A stretch of DNA of 64,000 nucleotides from Sphingomonadales bacterium. GTDB lineage: Bacteria; Pseudomonadota; Alphaproteobacteria; Sphingomonadales; Sphingomonadaceae. Location: NCBI GenBank assembly GCA_016714795.1, contig JADKCA010000002.1, forward strand, positions 558,001-622,000. The letters run 5' to 3'. Below the pieces are notes generated by a model. The model worked only from the letters and a program-made list of their open reading frames with translations. It was not told where the DNA came from and did no database searches. The translations under genes and the position numbers were made by a program. This document shows positions 1-7,763 of this stretch, piece by piece; positions within the stretch are counted from its first letter, which is position 1, and the number at the start of each line of letters is the position of its first letter.

Positions 1-1043
1 AGCGCGGACTTGCCTGCCACCAGCACATCACCCTGATTGGCCGCAAAGGCGGCGTCAGCAATGGCGGGGGCAGTGGCAATCGAGGCATAGGCCGCCTTGT
101 CCATCGGCTTGAGCGTGGCGGGTTCGGTGCCTGCGCCTTTGGCGGCATCGGCCAGTGTTGATGACTTGGCCTTGGCTGCCAGCGCGTTGGCAGCATTCTG
201 GTCGGGCACGATCACCTGGGTGAGGGTCCGTTTCTCGCTCTTGGCGAATTTGGCAGCATTGGCCTTATAGGCGGCTTCAATATCCTGCGGGCTTGGCTGA
301 ACCTTTCCGGCAAAGCGATCCGGCGCGATCAACGCATAGCGCACTACGCGCGTTTCCGGCACGGTATAGCGGCTGGTATTGGCGGCATAGAAGCTCTTGA
401 GTTCAGCCTCGGTTGGGGCCGCACCGCCGGTAAAGCCCGATGCGGACACCGTCGCGACCAGACCGCTGCGCGTTTCAAGCTGCACCGTGGTGTAGGCGAG
501 CGCAATCTGATCTGGCAGGCGTGTACCTGCGCCTGCAGGCAGTTCGATCATCTTGGCGATCAGTTCGCGACTATACTGGCCGCGCGCTTCTGCGTCGGTC
601 AACTTGTTCTGCTGGAGCACCTGCTGATAGCGGTCGGGATCAAATTTGCCGGTCGGGCCGTTGAACAGCGAGATTTTGGCAAGTTCACGATCCACCAGTC
701 GGCGGCTGATCGTGATTCCCTCTTCATTGGCGAAGCCATCCACGGCGTGATCAAGGATGAGGCGCTGGAGTTGATCTTCCAACCCGCCAGCCGCGAGATA
801 TTGCGCCATCGTCAGTTCGGGCCGTTCCTGCTTGGTCCGCTCGAAATCACGCTGAACAGATGCAAGCAACGAGGCCGAATCCACACGGGATGAGCCGACC
901 TTGGCCACGGTTTCACCCGAGGTGGCAAGGCTTTCCATGCCAAATGGAGAGCCGAAGCCCGTGACAAGGAAGGCAATCAGGATCAGCCCGAACAGCCCCA
1001 ATGCCAACCAGGAGGACAGGGCCTTGCGAAAAAAGGAAATCAT
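1..1043 (-). CDS. PpiD/SurA-like membrane-anchored peptidyl-prolyl isomerase (partial, C-terminus outside window)
   Basis: The frame reads from an ATG at 1043 leftwards to the window edge without a stop, giving about 347 residues. The protein opens MISFFRKALSSWLALGLFGL, a short basic stretch followed by one hydrophobic segment, which is the signal-anchor layout of PpiD. A SurA_N-like helical region follows (EGITISRRLVDREL, then RYQQVLQQNKLTDAEARGQY), and then a parvulin-type segment begins near residue 230. Family knowledge: PpiD is an inner-membrane periplasmic foldase that assists proteins leaving SecYEG. It is divergent from tpiA, with about 85 bp between the starts. The gene is cut by the window edge, so the catalytic domain cannot be fully judged. 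Confidence 0.82.
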   Translation of the reverse strand, partial: MISFFRKALSSWLALGLFGLILIAFLVTGFGSPFGMESLATSGETVAKVGSSRVDSASLLASVQRDFERTKQERPELTMAQYLAAGGLEDQLQRLILDHAVDGFANEEGITISRRLVDRELAKISLFNGPTGKFDPDRYQQVLQQNKLTDAEARGQYSRELIAKMIELPAGAGTRLPDQIALAYTTVQLETRSGLVATVSASGFTGGAAPTEAELKSFYAANTSRYTVPETRVVRYALIAPDRFAGKVQPSPQDIEAAYKANAAKFAKSEKRTLTQVIVPDQNAANALAAKAKSSTLADAAKGAGTEPATLKPMDKAAYASIATAPAIADAAFAANQGDVLVAGKSA

Positions 1044-1128
1044 GCAGGTTCACTCGCCACTTGAAGCATCTCTGGCTGCCCGCCATAGGGCGGCGACTTC
1101 ATTGCATCAAGAACAGAAGGGATTGGCC

Positions 1129-1866
1129 ATGGCATTGCGCAAGCTGGTAGCGGGAAACTGGAAGATGAATGGCAGCCTTGCCGCCCTGTCAGAGCTCGCC
1201 GGAATCGTGGAAGCTGCGCAGGCCCGGCCGGATGTGGATGTGGCCATCTGCCCGCCCGCCACGCTGATTGCGCCTGCGGTCGCTGCCCAGCCCGGTCTGG
1301 CGATAGGCGGGCAGGATTGCCATGCCAACGCGTCAGGCGCGCATACCGGCTGTGTTTCTGTGACGTTGCTCAAGGAAGCGGGCGCGTCCTGCGTCATCGT
1401 GGGTCATAGCGAGCGCCGCGCGGACCAGCATGAGACCGATGCAGAGGTGCAAGCCAAGGCACAGGCCGCAATTGCAGGCGGCCTTAAGGCAATCGTCTGC
1501 GTGGGCGAAACCGAAGCTCAGCGCGATGCCGGGCAGGCCGTGGCAATCGTCGAAGGCCAGCTTGACGGCTCGGCGCCGCGCGAGGGCACCGGCGAAACCC
1601 TTGTCGTTGCATATGAGCCGGTCTGGGCGATCGGCACCGGGCGGACGCCCACCGTGGGAGACGTCGCGGAAATGCACGCAGCAATCCGCGCCAAGTTGGT
1701 GGCCTTGCTGGGTGCGGAAGGGGCCAAGGTCCGTATCCTTTATGGGGGTTCGGTGAAGGCCTCAAACGCGGCGGAACTGCTCTCCGTCCCAGATGTGGAC
1801 GGGGCGCTGGTGGGCGGAGCCAGCCTGAAGGCGGTCGATTTCGGTCCGATCATCGCGGCGGCCTGA
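1129..1866 (+). CDS. tpiA: Triose-phosphate isomerase
   Basis: Interconverts dihydroxyacetone phosphate and glyceraldehyde 3-phosphate in the cytoplasm. The 245-residue length is normal for the family. Catalytic residues are all visible: Lys12 in AGNWKMN, His93 in VGHSERR, Glu163 in AYEPVWAIGTG, and the phosphate-binding YGGSVKASN and GALVGGASL loops. An upstream in-frame extension to position 901 exists, but homology starts at MALRKLVAGNW, so the ATG at 1129 is chosen. The gene is divergent from the PpiD-like gene, a pairing common in alphaproteobacteria. Confidence 0.97.
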   Translation: MALRKLVAGNWKMNGSLAALSELAGIVEAAQARPDVDVAICPPATLIAPAVAAQPGLAIGGQDCHANASGAHTGCVSVTLLKEAGASCVIVGHSERRADQHETDAEVQAKAQAAIAGGLKAIVCVGETEAQRDAGQAVAIVEGQLDGSAPREGTGETLVVAYEPVWAIGTGRTPTVGDVAEMHAAIRAKLVALLGAEGAKVRILYGGSVKASNAAELLSVPDVDGALVGGASLKAVDFGPIIAAA

Positions 1867-1939
1867 TTGAAATTGGCGCGTCCGTTTCTTTCATTCCATC
1901 ATGGCTTGAAAGACGTGCGCCAAGCGATAGAGTGAAGGC

Positions 1940-3499
1940 ATGATTATTCGCGCGCTCTGCTCTGCCGTTTTACTGTTCATCTCGCTGGCTCTGCATAGTG
2001 CTCCGGCTTGGGCAGGCGATGATATTTCTGCTGCGAGCCGCAGCGTGGTGCGCGTTGTGGTGGTGGCCGTGGTCGATGGCCGCGTGGTGGGGTTCGGCCA
2101 TGGCAGCGGCTTTGCGATTTCGGATACGAAGATCGTCACCAACGCGCATGTGGTGGAACTGGCGGCAAAATATCCGGACAATGTGGCTATCGGAGCCGTG
2201 CCATCCGAAGGGAAGGGCGCGGTGCCTGCGCGCATTCTGGCGGTGGATGAAGCCCGCGATCTGGCTCTGATCGAAATCACCAAGGGCGGCATCCCGCCCA
2301 CGGCCATTTATTCCGGCGCTGTCGAATCGGGCACGAAGGTGACGGCGCTCGGCTATCCCGGCAATGTGGATGCGGCGGCGGCGCGTGGGTTGCTCGACAA
2401 GATCGAGCCGCGCGCACCAGTACGGTCAGATGGCAATGTTTCGAACCCCGAAGAGGTGAATGGCACGCCGGTGTTGACTCACACCGCTGCCATCGCGCGC
2501 GGCAATTCGGGCGGGCCGCTGGTGGATGAATGTGGCCGCGTGGTGGGGGTGAACACGTTTATCACCCGTGCGGATGATGGTGATGCGCCATTCGGCTTTG
2601 CGGTGATGGCATCTGAACTCATCAAATTTCTGGGCGAACATGGCGTGAAGCCACCCAGTGTGGGCGTTGCCTGCGAACCCCTCGATGAAGCTGCGGCGCG
2701 TGAGCGCGAGGAACAGGCCAAGGCCGAAGAAGAGGCTCGCAAAAAGCAGGATGCCGAAGACAAGGCGGCGCAGATCGAGCGGGAAGAGCGCATGTTTGCC
2801 ATTCAGGCTGAACGCGAAAACCGCATGGCGCTGGCCGCCGTGCTGCTGGTGCTGGGGGCCTTGTCTGCCGGGGCTTCGCTGGTCTTCCTCATCCAGAAGA
2901 ATGAGCGGCGGGTCAGGCTCGCTGGAGCCATCGCAGGCGTATTGATTGTCGCCGCCGCTTTGGCCTTTCTCACCCGCCCTGCGCTGAACGCCAATGCCCT
3001 TGTTTCTGACCCGGCCCTGGACGCTGCCAAAGAGGCCGCGTCGGAGTCGCCCAAACAAGAGGCTGAAGCTGCCAGCCCGGCCAAGCCCGCCAGTGACAAG
3101 CGCAGCTTCACCTGCGTGATTGATCTGGAGCGCAGCCGCGTGACGATCTCCCAGACCAATGACGTACCGGTGAGCATCGACAAGGCGGGGTGCGTCAACG
3201 GGCGCACCCAATATGCCGAAATGGATGGCGGTGACTGGCAACGGGTGCTGGTTCCCAATGAGGACGCGACGGTTGCGGTTGTCGATTTCAATCCGGATGC
3301 AAAGAGTTACCGCGTCAGCCGCTATCTGCTCGATGCCGAGAATATGGCAGAAGCGCGCAAACTGCGACCCGACATCAAGCAATGCACCAAGGATGCCGCT
3401 GCCGTTGTGAAATTGACCGAAGCTCAAAACGCCATCCGCGCCATTCTGCCGGAACAGGCCAATGAGCGGCTGGTCTATCGCTGCACTTCGGCGAAGTAG
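1940..3499 (+). CDS. S1C (HtrA-like) trypsin-fold serine protease with two membrane segments
   Basis: The 519-residue protein has a signal peptide (cleavage expected near AWAGDD, residue 26). A trypsin-like domain follows with a visible triad: His70 in TNAHVV, Asp107 in ARDLALIEI and Ser190 in ARGNSGGPLV. A charged E/K/R-rich coiled coil covers about residues 245-290, and two hydrophobic segments lie at about 294-316 and 324-342. The C-terminal 130 residues form an unrecognised soluble domain with three cysteines. There is no PDZ domain, so this is not a classical DegP/DegQ. The active site should be periplasmic. The substrate is unknown. Confidence 0.82.
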   Translation: MIIRALCSAVLLFISLALHSAPAWAGDDISAASRSVVRVVVVAVVDGRVVGFGHGSGFAISDTKIVTNAHVVELAAKYPDNVAIGAVPSEGKGAVPARILAVDEARDLALIEITKGGIPPTAIYSGAVESGTKVTALGYPGNVDAAAARGLLDKIEPRAPVRSDGNVSNPEEVNGTPVLTHTAAIARGNSGGPLVDECGRVVGVNTFITRADDGDAPFGFAVMASELIKFLGEHGVKPPSVGVACEPLDEAAAREREEQAKAEEEARKKQDAEDKAAQIEREERMFAIQAERENRMALAAVLLVLGALSAGASLVFLIQKNERRVRLAGAIAGVLIVAAALAFLTRPALNANALVSDPALDAAKEAASESPKQEAEAASPAKPASDKRSFTCVIDLERSRVTISQTNDVPVSIDKAGCVNGRTQYAEMDGGDWQRVLVPNEDATVAVVDFNPDAKSYRVSRYLLDAENMAEARKLRPDIKQCTKDAAAVVKLTEAQNAIRAILPEQANERLVYRCTSAK

Positions 3500-3546
3500 G
3501 CGCGCGTGCGATTGACTTGGCCGCTTTGCATCCCCATTTCCGGCGC

Positions 3547-4203
3547 ATGACTGAACAGCCCCTCAAAGCCGCCATCATTCCTGTCACACCGCTCCAGCAG
3601 AATTGCACGCTGATCTGGTGCACCAAGACCATGCGCGGAACGTTGACCGATCCGGGCGGGGACATGGATCTGCTCAAGCGTGCCGTGGCGCAGCAGGGCG
3701 TGACGCTGGAGAAACTGCTCGTCACGCATGGCCATCTCGATCATTGCGGGCAGGCCGGGATTTTGGCAAAAGAGCTGGGCATTCCGATTGAAGGCCCGCA
3801 CATGGGCGACAAATTTCTGATCGATAAGCTCGATGCAGAAGGCGGGCGCTACGGCATGACAGCTCAGAGTTTTGTTCCGGATCGCTGGCTGGAACAGGGG
3901 GATAGCGTGACAGTGGGTGAACTCGTGCTCGACGTGTATCACTGCCCCGGGCACACGCCCGGCCATATCGTGTTCCACCATGCGCCCTCCAACCTCGCCA
4001 TTGTGGGTGATGTGCTGTTTCAGGGCTCGATCGGACGCACCGATTTTCCCGGTGGCGATCACCAGCAGCTGATTGATTCGATAACACAGCGCCTGTGGCC
4101 GCTTGGCAATGATACTGCGTTCGTGCCCGGCCACGGGCCGATGTCCACCTTCGGTCACGAGCGCAAGATGAATGCGTTCGTGTCTGATTATCTCTTGTCC
4201 TGA
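3547..4203 (+). CDS. MBL-fold metallo-hydrolase, glyoxalase-II-like
   Basis: The 218-residue protein carries the metallo-beta-lactamase signature at residues 61-66 (THGHLDH). The other metal ligands are also visible: a His in YHCPGHTPGH, the bridging Asp in IVGDVLFQGSIGRTDFPGGD, and a C-terminal His in FVPGHGP. This pattern fits the YcbL/GloB-like group that hydrolyses thioesters such as S-lactoylglutathione; the actual substrate is not shown by sequence. A TTG lies 30 bases upstream in frame, but the ATG at 3547 matches the start of the conserved region. It precedes secE by a 143-bp gap. Confidence 0.88.
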   Translation: MTEQPLKAAIIPVTPLQQNCTLIWCTKTMRGTLTDPGGDMDLLKRAVAQQGVTLEKLLVTHGHLDHCGQAGILAKELGIPIEGPHMGDKFLIDKLDAEGGRYGMTAQSFVPDRWLEQGDSVTVGELVLDVYHCPGHTPGHIVFHHAPSNLAIVGDVLFQGSIGRTDFPGGDHQQLIDSITQRLWPLGNDTAFVPGHGPMSTFGHERKMNAFVSDYLLS

Positions 4204-4228
4204 GTGGGGGCGGGAATCCCGAAACCCC

Positions 4229-4256
4229 TTGCCTTTGGGGAAAAACGGCACTAGAG
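4229..4256 (+). promoter_or_regulatory. Possible promoter of the secE-nusG operon
   Basis: TTGCCT at 4229-4234 and CTAGAG at 4251-4256 are spaced 16 bases apart in the 143-bp gap before secE. The -35 is reasonable and the -10 is weak. This is inference by eye; the only support is its position upstream of a constitutive core operon. Confidence 0.3.
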
Positions 4257-4346
4257 CCGCGCGAAATCCCGACATCAGGGCCTTCTTTCAGCCGGACTTT
4301 CCCGGCGGCGGGGCCGTGTTGGCGGAATGATGAGGAACGATTGGTC

Positions 4347-4541
4347 ATGGCCAAGATCAACCCCGGCAAGTTCATCCGCGAAGTGCGCGCAGAAACCGCG
4401 CGCGTGACGTGGCCAACGGGCAAGGAAACCGCCATGACTGCGGTGATGGTGGTGATCATGACCACGCTCCTCAGCCTGTTTTTCTTCGGCGTCGACAGTT
4501 TCTTCAACTTCGTCGTCAAATGGATTCTGAGCCTCGCCTGA
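4347..4541 (+). CDS. secE: Preprotein translocase subunit SecE
   Basis: The protein has 64 residues and is the short, single-span form usual in alphaproteobacteria. It starts MAKINPGKFIREVRAETARV, contains the conserved amphipathic-helix motif RAETARVTWPTGKET (about residues 14-28), and then one transmembrane span of about residues 30-52. SecE clamps SecY in the inner-membrane translocon. A TTG at 4341 is in frame, but the ATG at 4347 follows a good AGGAACG-like site and fits homologues. It is followed 22 bp later by nusG, the usual order. Confidence 0.96.
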   Translation: MAKINPGKFIREVRAETARVTWPTGKETAMTAVMVVIMTTLLSLFFFGVDSFFNFVVKWILSLA

Positions 4542-4563
4542 GGCAATATGAGAAACGGACGTT

Positions 4564-5100
4564 ATGGCACGCTGGTACATCATCCACGCCTATTCGGGCT
4601 TTGAAAACAAGGTTCGCGACCAGATCATGGCAGACGCCGCGCGTCTGGGGCTGGAGCCGTTTGTCGAGGCGGTGGAAGTCCCCACCGAGACCGTGACCGA
4701 AATCAAGCGCGGCAAGAAGGTGACTTCGGAACGCAAGGTGATGCCGGGCTATGTCCTCGCCAAGCTGGCGATGACCGACGATGTCTACCACCTGATCAAG
4801 AACCAGCCCAAGGTAACGGGCTTCCTCGGCGCGCAGGGCAAGCCGCAGGCGATCAGCGAGACGCAGGCCTCGCGAATGCTCAACACCAAGGAAACGTCCG
4901 CCGCCGCCCCGAAGAACCAGATCAAGGTCGATTACGAAATCGGCGATTCGGTCAAGGTGCTCGAAGGTCCGTTCGCCAGCTTCAACGGCGTTGTCGAAGA
5001 ACTGGACTTCGACAAGAGCCGCGTGAAGGTGTCCGTGTCGATCTTCGGTCGCGCCACGCCGGTCGAACTGGAGTTCGAACAGGTCGAACGCCAGAAGTAA
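4564..5100 (+). CDS. nusG: Transcription termination/antitermination factor NusG
   Basis: The 178-residue protein has an N-terminal NGN domain (ARWYIIHAYSGFENKV, with MPGYVLAKL further on) and a C-terminal KOW domain from about residue 124 (VKVLEGPFASFNGVVEELD). NusG binds RNA polymerase to suppress pausing and links it to Rho or ribosomal S10. It lies in the standard secE-nusG-rplK-rplA order. Its length and motifs are unremarkable. Confidence 0.98.
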   Translation: MARWYIIHAYSGFENKVRDQIMADAARLGLEPFVEAVEVPTETVTEIKRGKKVTSERKVMPGYVLAKLAMTDDVYHLIKNQPKVTGFLGAQGKPQAISETQASRMLNTKETSAAAPKNQIKVDYEIGDSVKVLEGPFASFNGVVEELDFDKSRVKVSVSIFGRATPVELEFEQVERQK

Positions 5101-5220
5101 TTCCGTCTCCCGCCTTGCGGGAGAGGATGCCACCGCGGGAGGAGCTTTCGGGCTCTGCTGAACCGCTAAACTTGAACCGGGCACCGCCTTTCAGGCACGC
5201 CCCTTTAAAGAGTGAGATCA
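5101..5220 (+). promoter_or_regulatory. Leader region before rplK with a hairpin (possible L1 autoregulatory site)
   Basis: The 120-bp gap between nusG and rplK begins with a perfect 8-bp hairpin at 5106-5124 (TCTCCCGC, loop CTT, GCGGGAGA), which lacks a T-run. A second, weaker fold around GGAGGAGC...GGGCTC follows. In many bacteria ribosomal protein L1 represses the rplK-rplA mRNA by binding its leader. The gap is where such a site would be, but I cannot confirm the L1-binding motif. Confidence 0.3.
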
Positions 5221-5652
5221 ATGGCCAAGAAAATTTCCGGCTACATCAAGTTGCAGGTGCCTGCCGGCTCCGCAACCCCGTCTCCGCCGATCGGCCCTGC
5301 GCTGGGTCAGCGCGGCGTGAACATCATGGAATTCTGCAAGGCGTTCAACGCGGCGACTGCCGACCTTGAAAAGTCCATGCCGATCCCGACCGTCATCACC
5401 GTCTATGGCGACAAGAGCTTTTCCTTCATCACCAAGACGCCGCCGGCGACCTTTCTGATCAAGAAAGCGCTGAACCTGAAGTCTGGTTCCAAGGAACCCG
5501 GCAAGGCATCTGCCGGCACGATCACGCGCGCTCAGCTCGCGGACATCGCGCAGCAGAAGATGGCAGACCTCAACGCCAACGACCTTGAGGCCGCAACGAA
5601 GATCATCGAAGGCTCGGCACGCGCCATGGGCCTCGAAGTGGTGGAGGGCTGA
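5221..5652 (+). CDS. rplK: Large-subunit ribosomal protein uL11
   Basis: The 143-residue protein matches L11 throughout: MAKKISGYIKLQVPAGSATP, PPIGPALGQRGVNIMEFCKAFN, and a C-terminal rRNA-binding domain ending IEGSARAMGLEV. L11 forms the stalk base that binds 23S rRNA and the GTPase centre. Homology starts at the ATG at 5221; an in-frame GTG at 5212 is not needed. rplA follows after 4 bases, so the pair is co-transcribed. Confidence 0.98.
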   Translation: MAKKISGYIKLQVPAGSATPSPPIGPALGQRGVNIMEFCKAFNAATADLEKSMPIPTVITVYGDKSFSFITKTPPATFLIKKALNLKSGSKEPGKASAGTITRAQLADIAQQKMADLNANDLEAATKIIEGSARAMGLEVVEG

Positions 5653-5656
5653 GATC

Positions 5657-6355
5657 ATGGCATTCCAGAGCAAGAAGAAGAAGGCTTTCACCGCCGCCAT
5701 CGACAGCCTGAAGCTGCACGGTGTTGATGAAGCCATCGCGCTCGCCAAGGCGAACGCAACGTGCAAGTTCGACGAAACCATCGAAGTCGCGATCGCGCTG
5801 GGCGTTGATCCGCGTCACGCTGATCAGATGGTCCGCGGCGTCGTCTCGCTGCCCAAGGGCACGGGCAAGACGGTTCGCGTCGCCGTGTTCGCCAAGGATG
5901 CGAAGGCTGACGAAGCCCGCGCCGCCGGAGCTGACGTGGTGGGTGCCGAAGACCTGATCGAAGCGATTCAGGGTGGCAAGATCGATTTTGATCGCGCCAT
6001 TGCCTCGCCCGACATGATGGGTCTGGTTGGCCGCGTCGCCAAGATCCTCGGTCCCAAGGGCATGATGCCGAACCCGAAGCTGGGAACGGTCACGCCGAAT
6101 GTGGCGCAGGCCGTCAAGGACGCCAAGGGCGGTCAGGTTGAATATCGCGTCGAAAAGGCCGGTATCATCCATTCCGGCATCGGCAAGGCGAGCTTCCCCG
6201 CGGAAGACCTGCGCGCAAACTTTGACGCGCTGGTTGATGCGCTGGTCAAGGCCAAGCCGTCGGGCGCCAAGGGCAAATATCTGAAGAAAGCCGCGATCAG
6301 CTCGACCATGGGTCCGGGCATCAAGATCGACGTGGCGCAGCTCGCGTCCGCCTGA
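5657..6355 (+). CDS. rplA: Large-subunit ribosomal protein uL1
   Basis: The 232-residue protein has typical L1 landmarks: FDETIEVAIALGVDPRHADQ, RGVVSLPKGTGKTVRVAVF, and GPKGMMPNPKLGTVT near residue 130. L1 binds 23S rRNA at the mobile L1 stalk that moves deacylated tRNA, and it commonly represses its own operon. It starts 4 bases after rplK and is followed by a strong terminator at 6381, so rplJ/rplL are not downstream in this transcript. Confidence 0.98.
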   Translation: MAFQSKKKKAFTAAIDSLKLHGVDEAIALAKANATCKFDETIEVAIALGVDPRHADQMVRGVVSLPKGTGKTVRVAVFAKDAKADEARAAGADVVGAEDLIEAIQGGKIDFDRAIASPDMMGLVGRVAKILGPKGMMPNPKLGTVTPNVAQAVKDAKGGQVEYRVEKAGIIHSGIGKASFPAEDLRANFDALVDALVKAKPSGAKGKYLKKAAISSTMGPGIKIDVAQLASA

Positions 6356-6380
6356 TCTGGCTTTTTGAAGCGAAACGGTG

Positions 6381-6414
6381 AAGGGCCGGGGCGGAAACGC
6401 TCCGGCCCTTTTCT
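6381..6414 (+). terminator. Rho-independent terminator of the secE-nusG-rplK-rplA operon
   Basis: A 12-bp stem (left arm 6381-6392, right arm 6399-6410, one G-T pair) closes a 6-base loop and ends in TTTTCT. It starts 26 bases after the rplA stop. Confidence 0.88.
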
Positions 6415-6499
6415 GTTGGGTGCGGTCTGCTGATCTGAATCATTGCGCGTAAGCCAATGCTGTTCGATGATAAGCACTGTCCCAGCATGGAGTTTCCGC

Positions 6500-7132
6500 A
6501 TGAGCGCTTATCCCGAAGACATCTACGCCGAACCTGCCGCTATCAACCCCGATACGCTCTCACAGCTCGGCCCGCTGGCACCGATGGCGGGCGTCTGGGA
6601 GGGTGAACGCGGCGTGGACGTGGCCCCCAAGGCGCAAGGCGCGCGCACGCAGGGCTTTGTCGAGCGAATTTCGCTCCAGCCCGTTGATCCCGGCAATAAC
6701 GGCCCTCAACTGCTCTTTGCGCTCCGCTATCACACACGCATGACCAAGCCGGGAGAGATCGGCACTTATCATGATCAGGTGGGCTATTGGTTGTGGGAGC
6801 CAGCCACCGGCACGGTGATGCACAGCCTCACCATCCCGCGCGGGCAGACCGTGCTGGCCGCCGGGCAGGCTGCGCCCGATGCGAAGAGCTTCACGCTGAC
6901 CGCCACGCGCGGCGCCGAAGACTATGGCATTTGTTCCAATCCTTGGCTGGACGCGAATTTCAAGACCACAAGCTTCACCATTACAGTCACCATTCATGAC
7001 GATGGCAGCTGGTCTTATGACGAGGATACCGTCATGATGATCAAGGGACAGGACGAGCCCTTCCACCATCGGGACACCAACCGCCTCACCCGCGTGGAGG
7101 CCCCGGTGCCCAATCCGGTGGCAGGGCGCTGA
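6500..7132 (+). CDS. Nitrobindin-like haem-binding beta-barrel protein (THAP4-type fold)
   Basis: The 210-residue protein contains the fatty-acid-binding/nitrobindin-type opening GPLAPMAGVWEGERG and later strands such as YHDQVGYWLWEPATGTVMHS and WSYDEDTVMMI. In this family a C-terminal His coordinates haem; FHHRDTNRLTRV near residue 190 is the candidate. The function may be NO/ROS chemistry or lipid binding and is not settled by sequence. The ATG at 6500 is chosen because the region from 6443 to it lacks homology character. The DUF3237 gene follows 18 bases later, probably in the same transcript. Confidence 0.7.
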   Translation: MSAYPEDIYAEPAAINPDTLSQLGPLAPMAGVWEGERGVDVAPKAQGARTQGFVERISLQPVDPGNNGPQLLFALRYHTRMTKPGEIGTYHDQVGYWLWEPATGTVMHSLTIPRGQTVLAAGQAAPDAKSFTLTATRGAEDYGICSNPWLDANFKTTSFTITVTIHDDGSWSYDEDTVMMIKGQDEPFHHRDTNRLTRVEAPVPNPVAGR

Positions 7133-7150
7133 GAGAGGAAACTCGGACCA

Positions 7151-7711
7151 ATGACAAGCGGGATCGACGCAGCAACCGGGCGGCGGGGCTTTCTGGGCAT
7201 GGTTGCAGGCACCGGCCTGCTGGCGACGGGCGCGCAGGCGGAACCGCCCAAAGTGCAGCCTCTTCCGCTCGACCTGATGTTCAGCGCGCGGATTGAGGTG
7301 GGCAAGCCCGTCGAACAGGGGCTGGTCGATGGCCGTCGTCAGCGCTTCATCCCGATCACGGGCGGCACTGTGAGCGGGCCGAAGCTGAACGGCGTCGTTT
7401 TGCCGGGCGGCGGAGACTGGCAGACGATCCTGCCTGGCGGTCTCACCCAGATCATGGCACGCTATGCCTTGCAGGCGGAGGATGGCACCGTCATCGCAAT
7501 CACCAATCCCGGTGTGCGCACGGCCACGGCAGAAATTGTCGAACGCCTGTCAAAAGGGGAGGATGTAGATCCTTCGCTCTATTATTTCCGCACCACACCC
7601 GTTTTCGAAGTGGCGAGCGGACCCTTTGACTGGCTGCGGCGGCACGTCTTCATCGGGCGTGGAATCAGGCGGCCTGATCATGTGCTGATGGAGATTTACC
7701 GAGTGGGGTGA
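7151..7711 (+). CDS. Tat-exported DUF3237 family protein
   Basis: The 186-residue protein opens with a twin-arginine signal (RRGFLG followed by a hydrophobic stretch and an AQA cleavage motif, about residues 11-35). The rest fits DUF3237 (UPF0311): LMFSARIEVGKPVEQG, GGTVSGPKLNGVVLPGGGDW and an RTTPVFEVASGPFDWLRR close. The biochemical role of this family is unknown, but members often sit in aromatic and steroid degradation clusters of sphingomonads, which fits the neighbours here. Confidence 0.75.
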   Translation: MTSGIDAATGRRGFLGMVAGTGLLATGAQAEPPKVQPLPLDLMFSARIEVGKPVEQGLVDGRRQRFIPITGGTVSGPKLNGVVLPGGGDWQTILPGGLTQIMARYALQAEDGTVIAITNPGVRTATAEIVERLSKGEDVDPSLYYFRTTPVFEVASGPFDWLRRHVFIGRGIRRPDHVLMEIYRVG

Positions 7712-7721
7712 GGCCAAAGCT

Positions 7722-7749
7722 CGTCACCCCCGCGCAGGCGGGGGCGACG
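7722..7749. repeat. Palindromic repeat half-element (CGTCACCCCCGC type)
   Basis: CGTCACCCCCGC (7722-7733) pairs with GCGGGGGCGACG (7738-7749) around the 4-base loop GCAG, with one mismatch. It belongs to the same family as the elements at 29899 and 57022. It lies between convergent genes, where it may also end transcription. Confidence 0.75.
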
Positions 7750-7763
7750 TGTATGGGGCAATC

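Noticed and set aside
4204..4346. Possible tRNA-Trp before secE
   Set aside because: The gap was read for a cloverleaf and the TTCGA-type T-arm; neither is present.
7151..7711. Reading the DUF3237 protein as a periplasmic enzyme of the demethylation step
   Set aside because: Tat export and proximity are visible, but nothing in the sequence shows a catalytic role.
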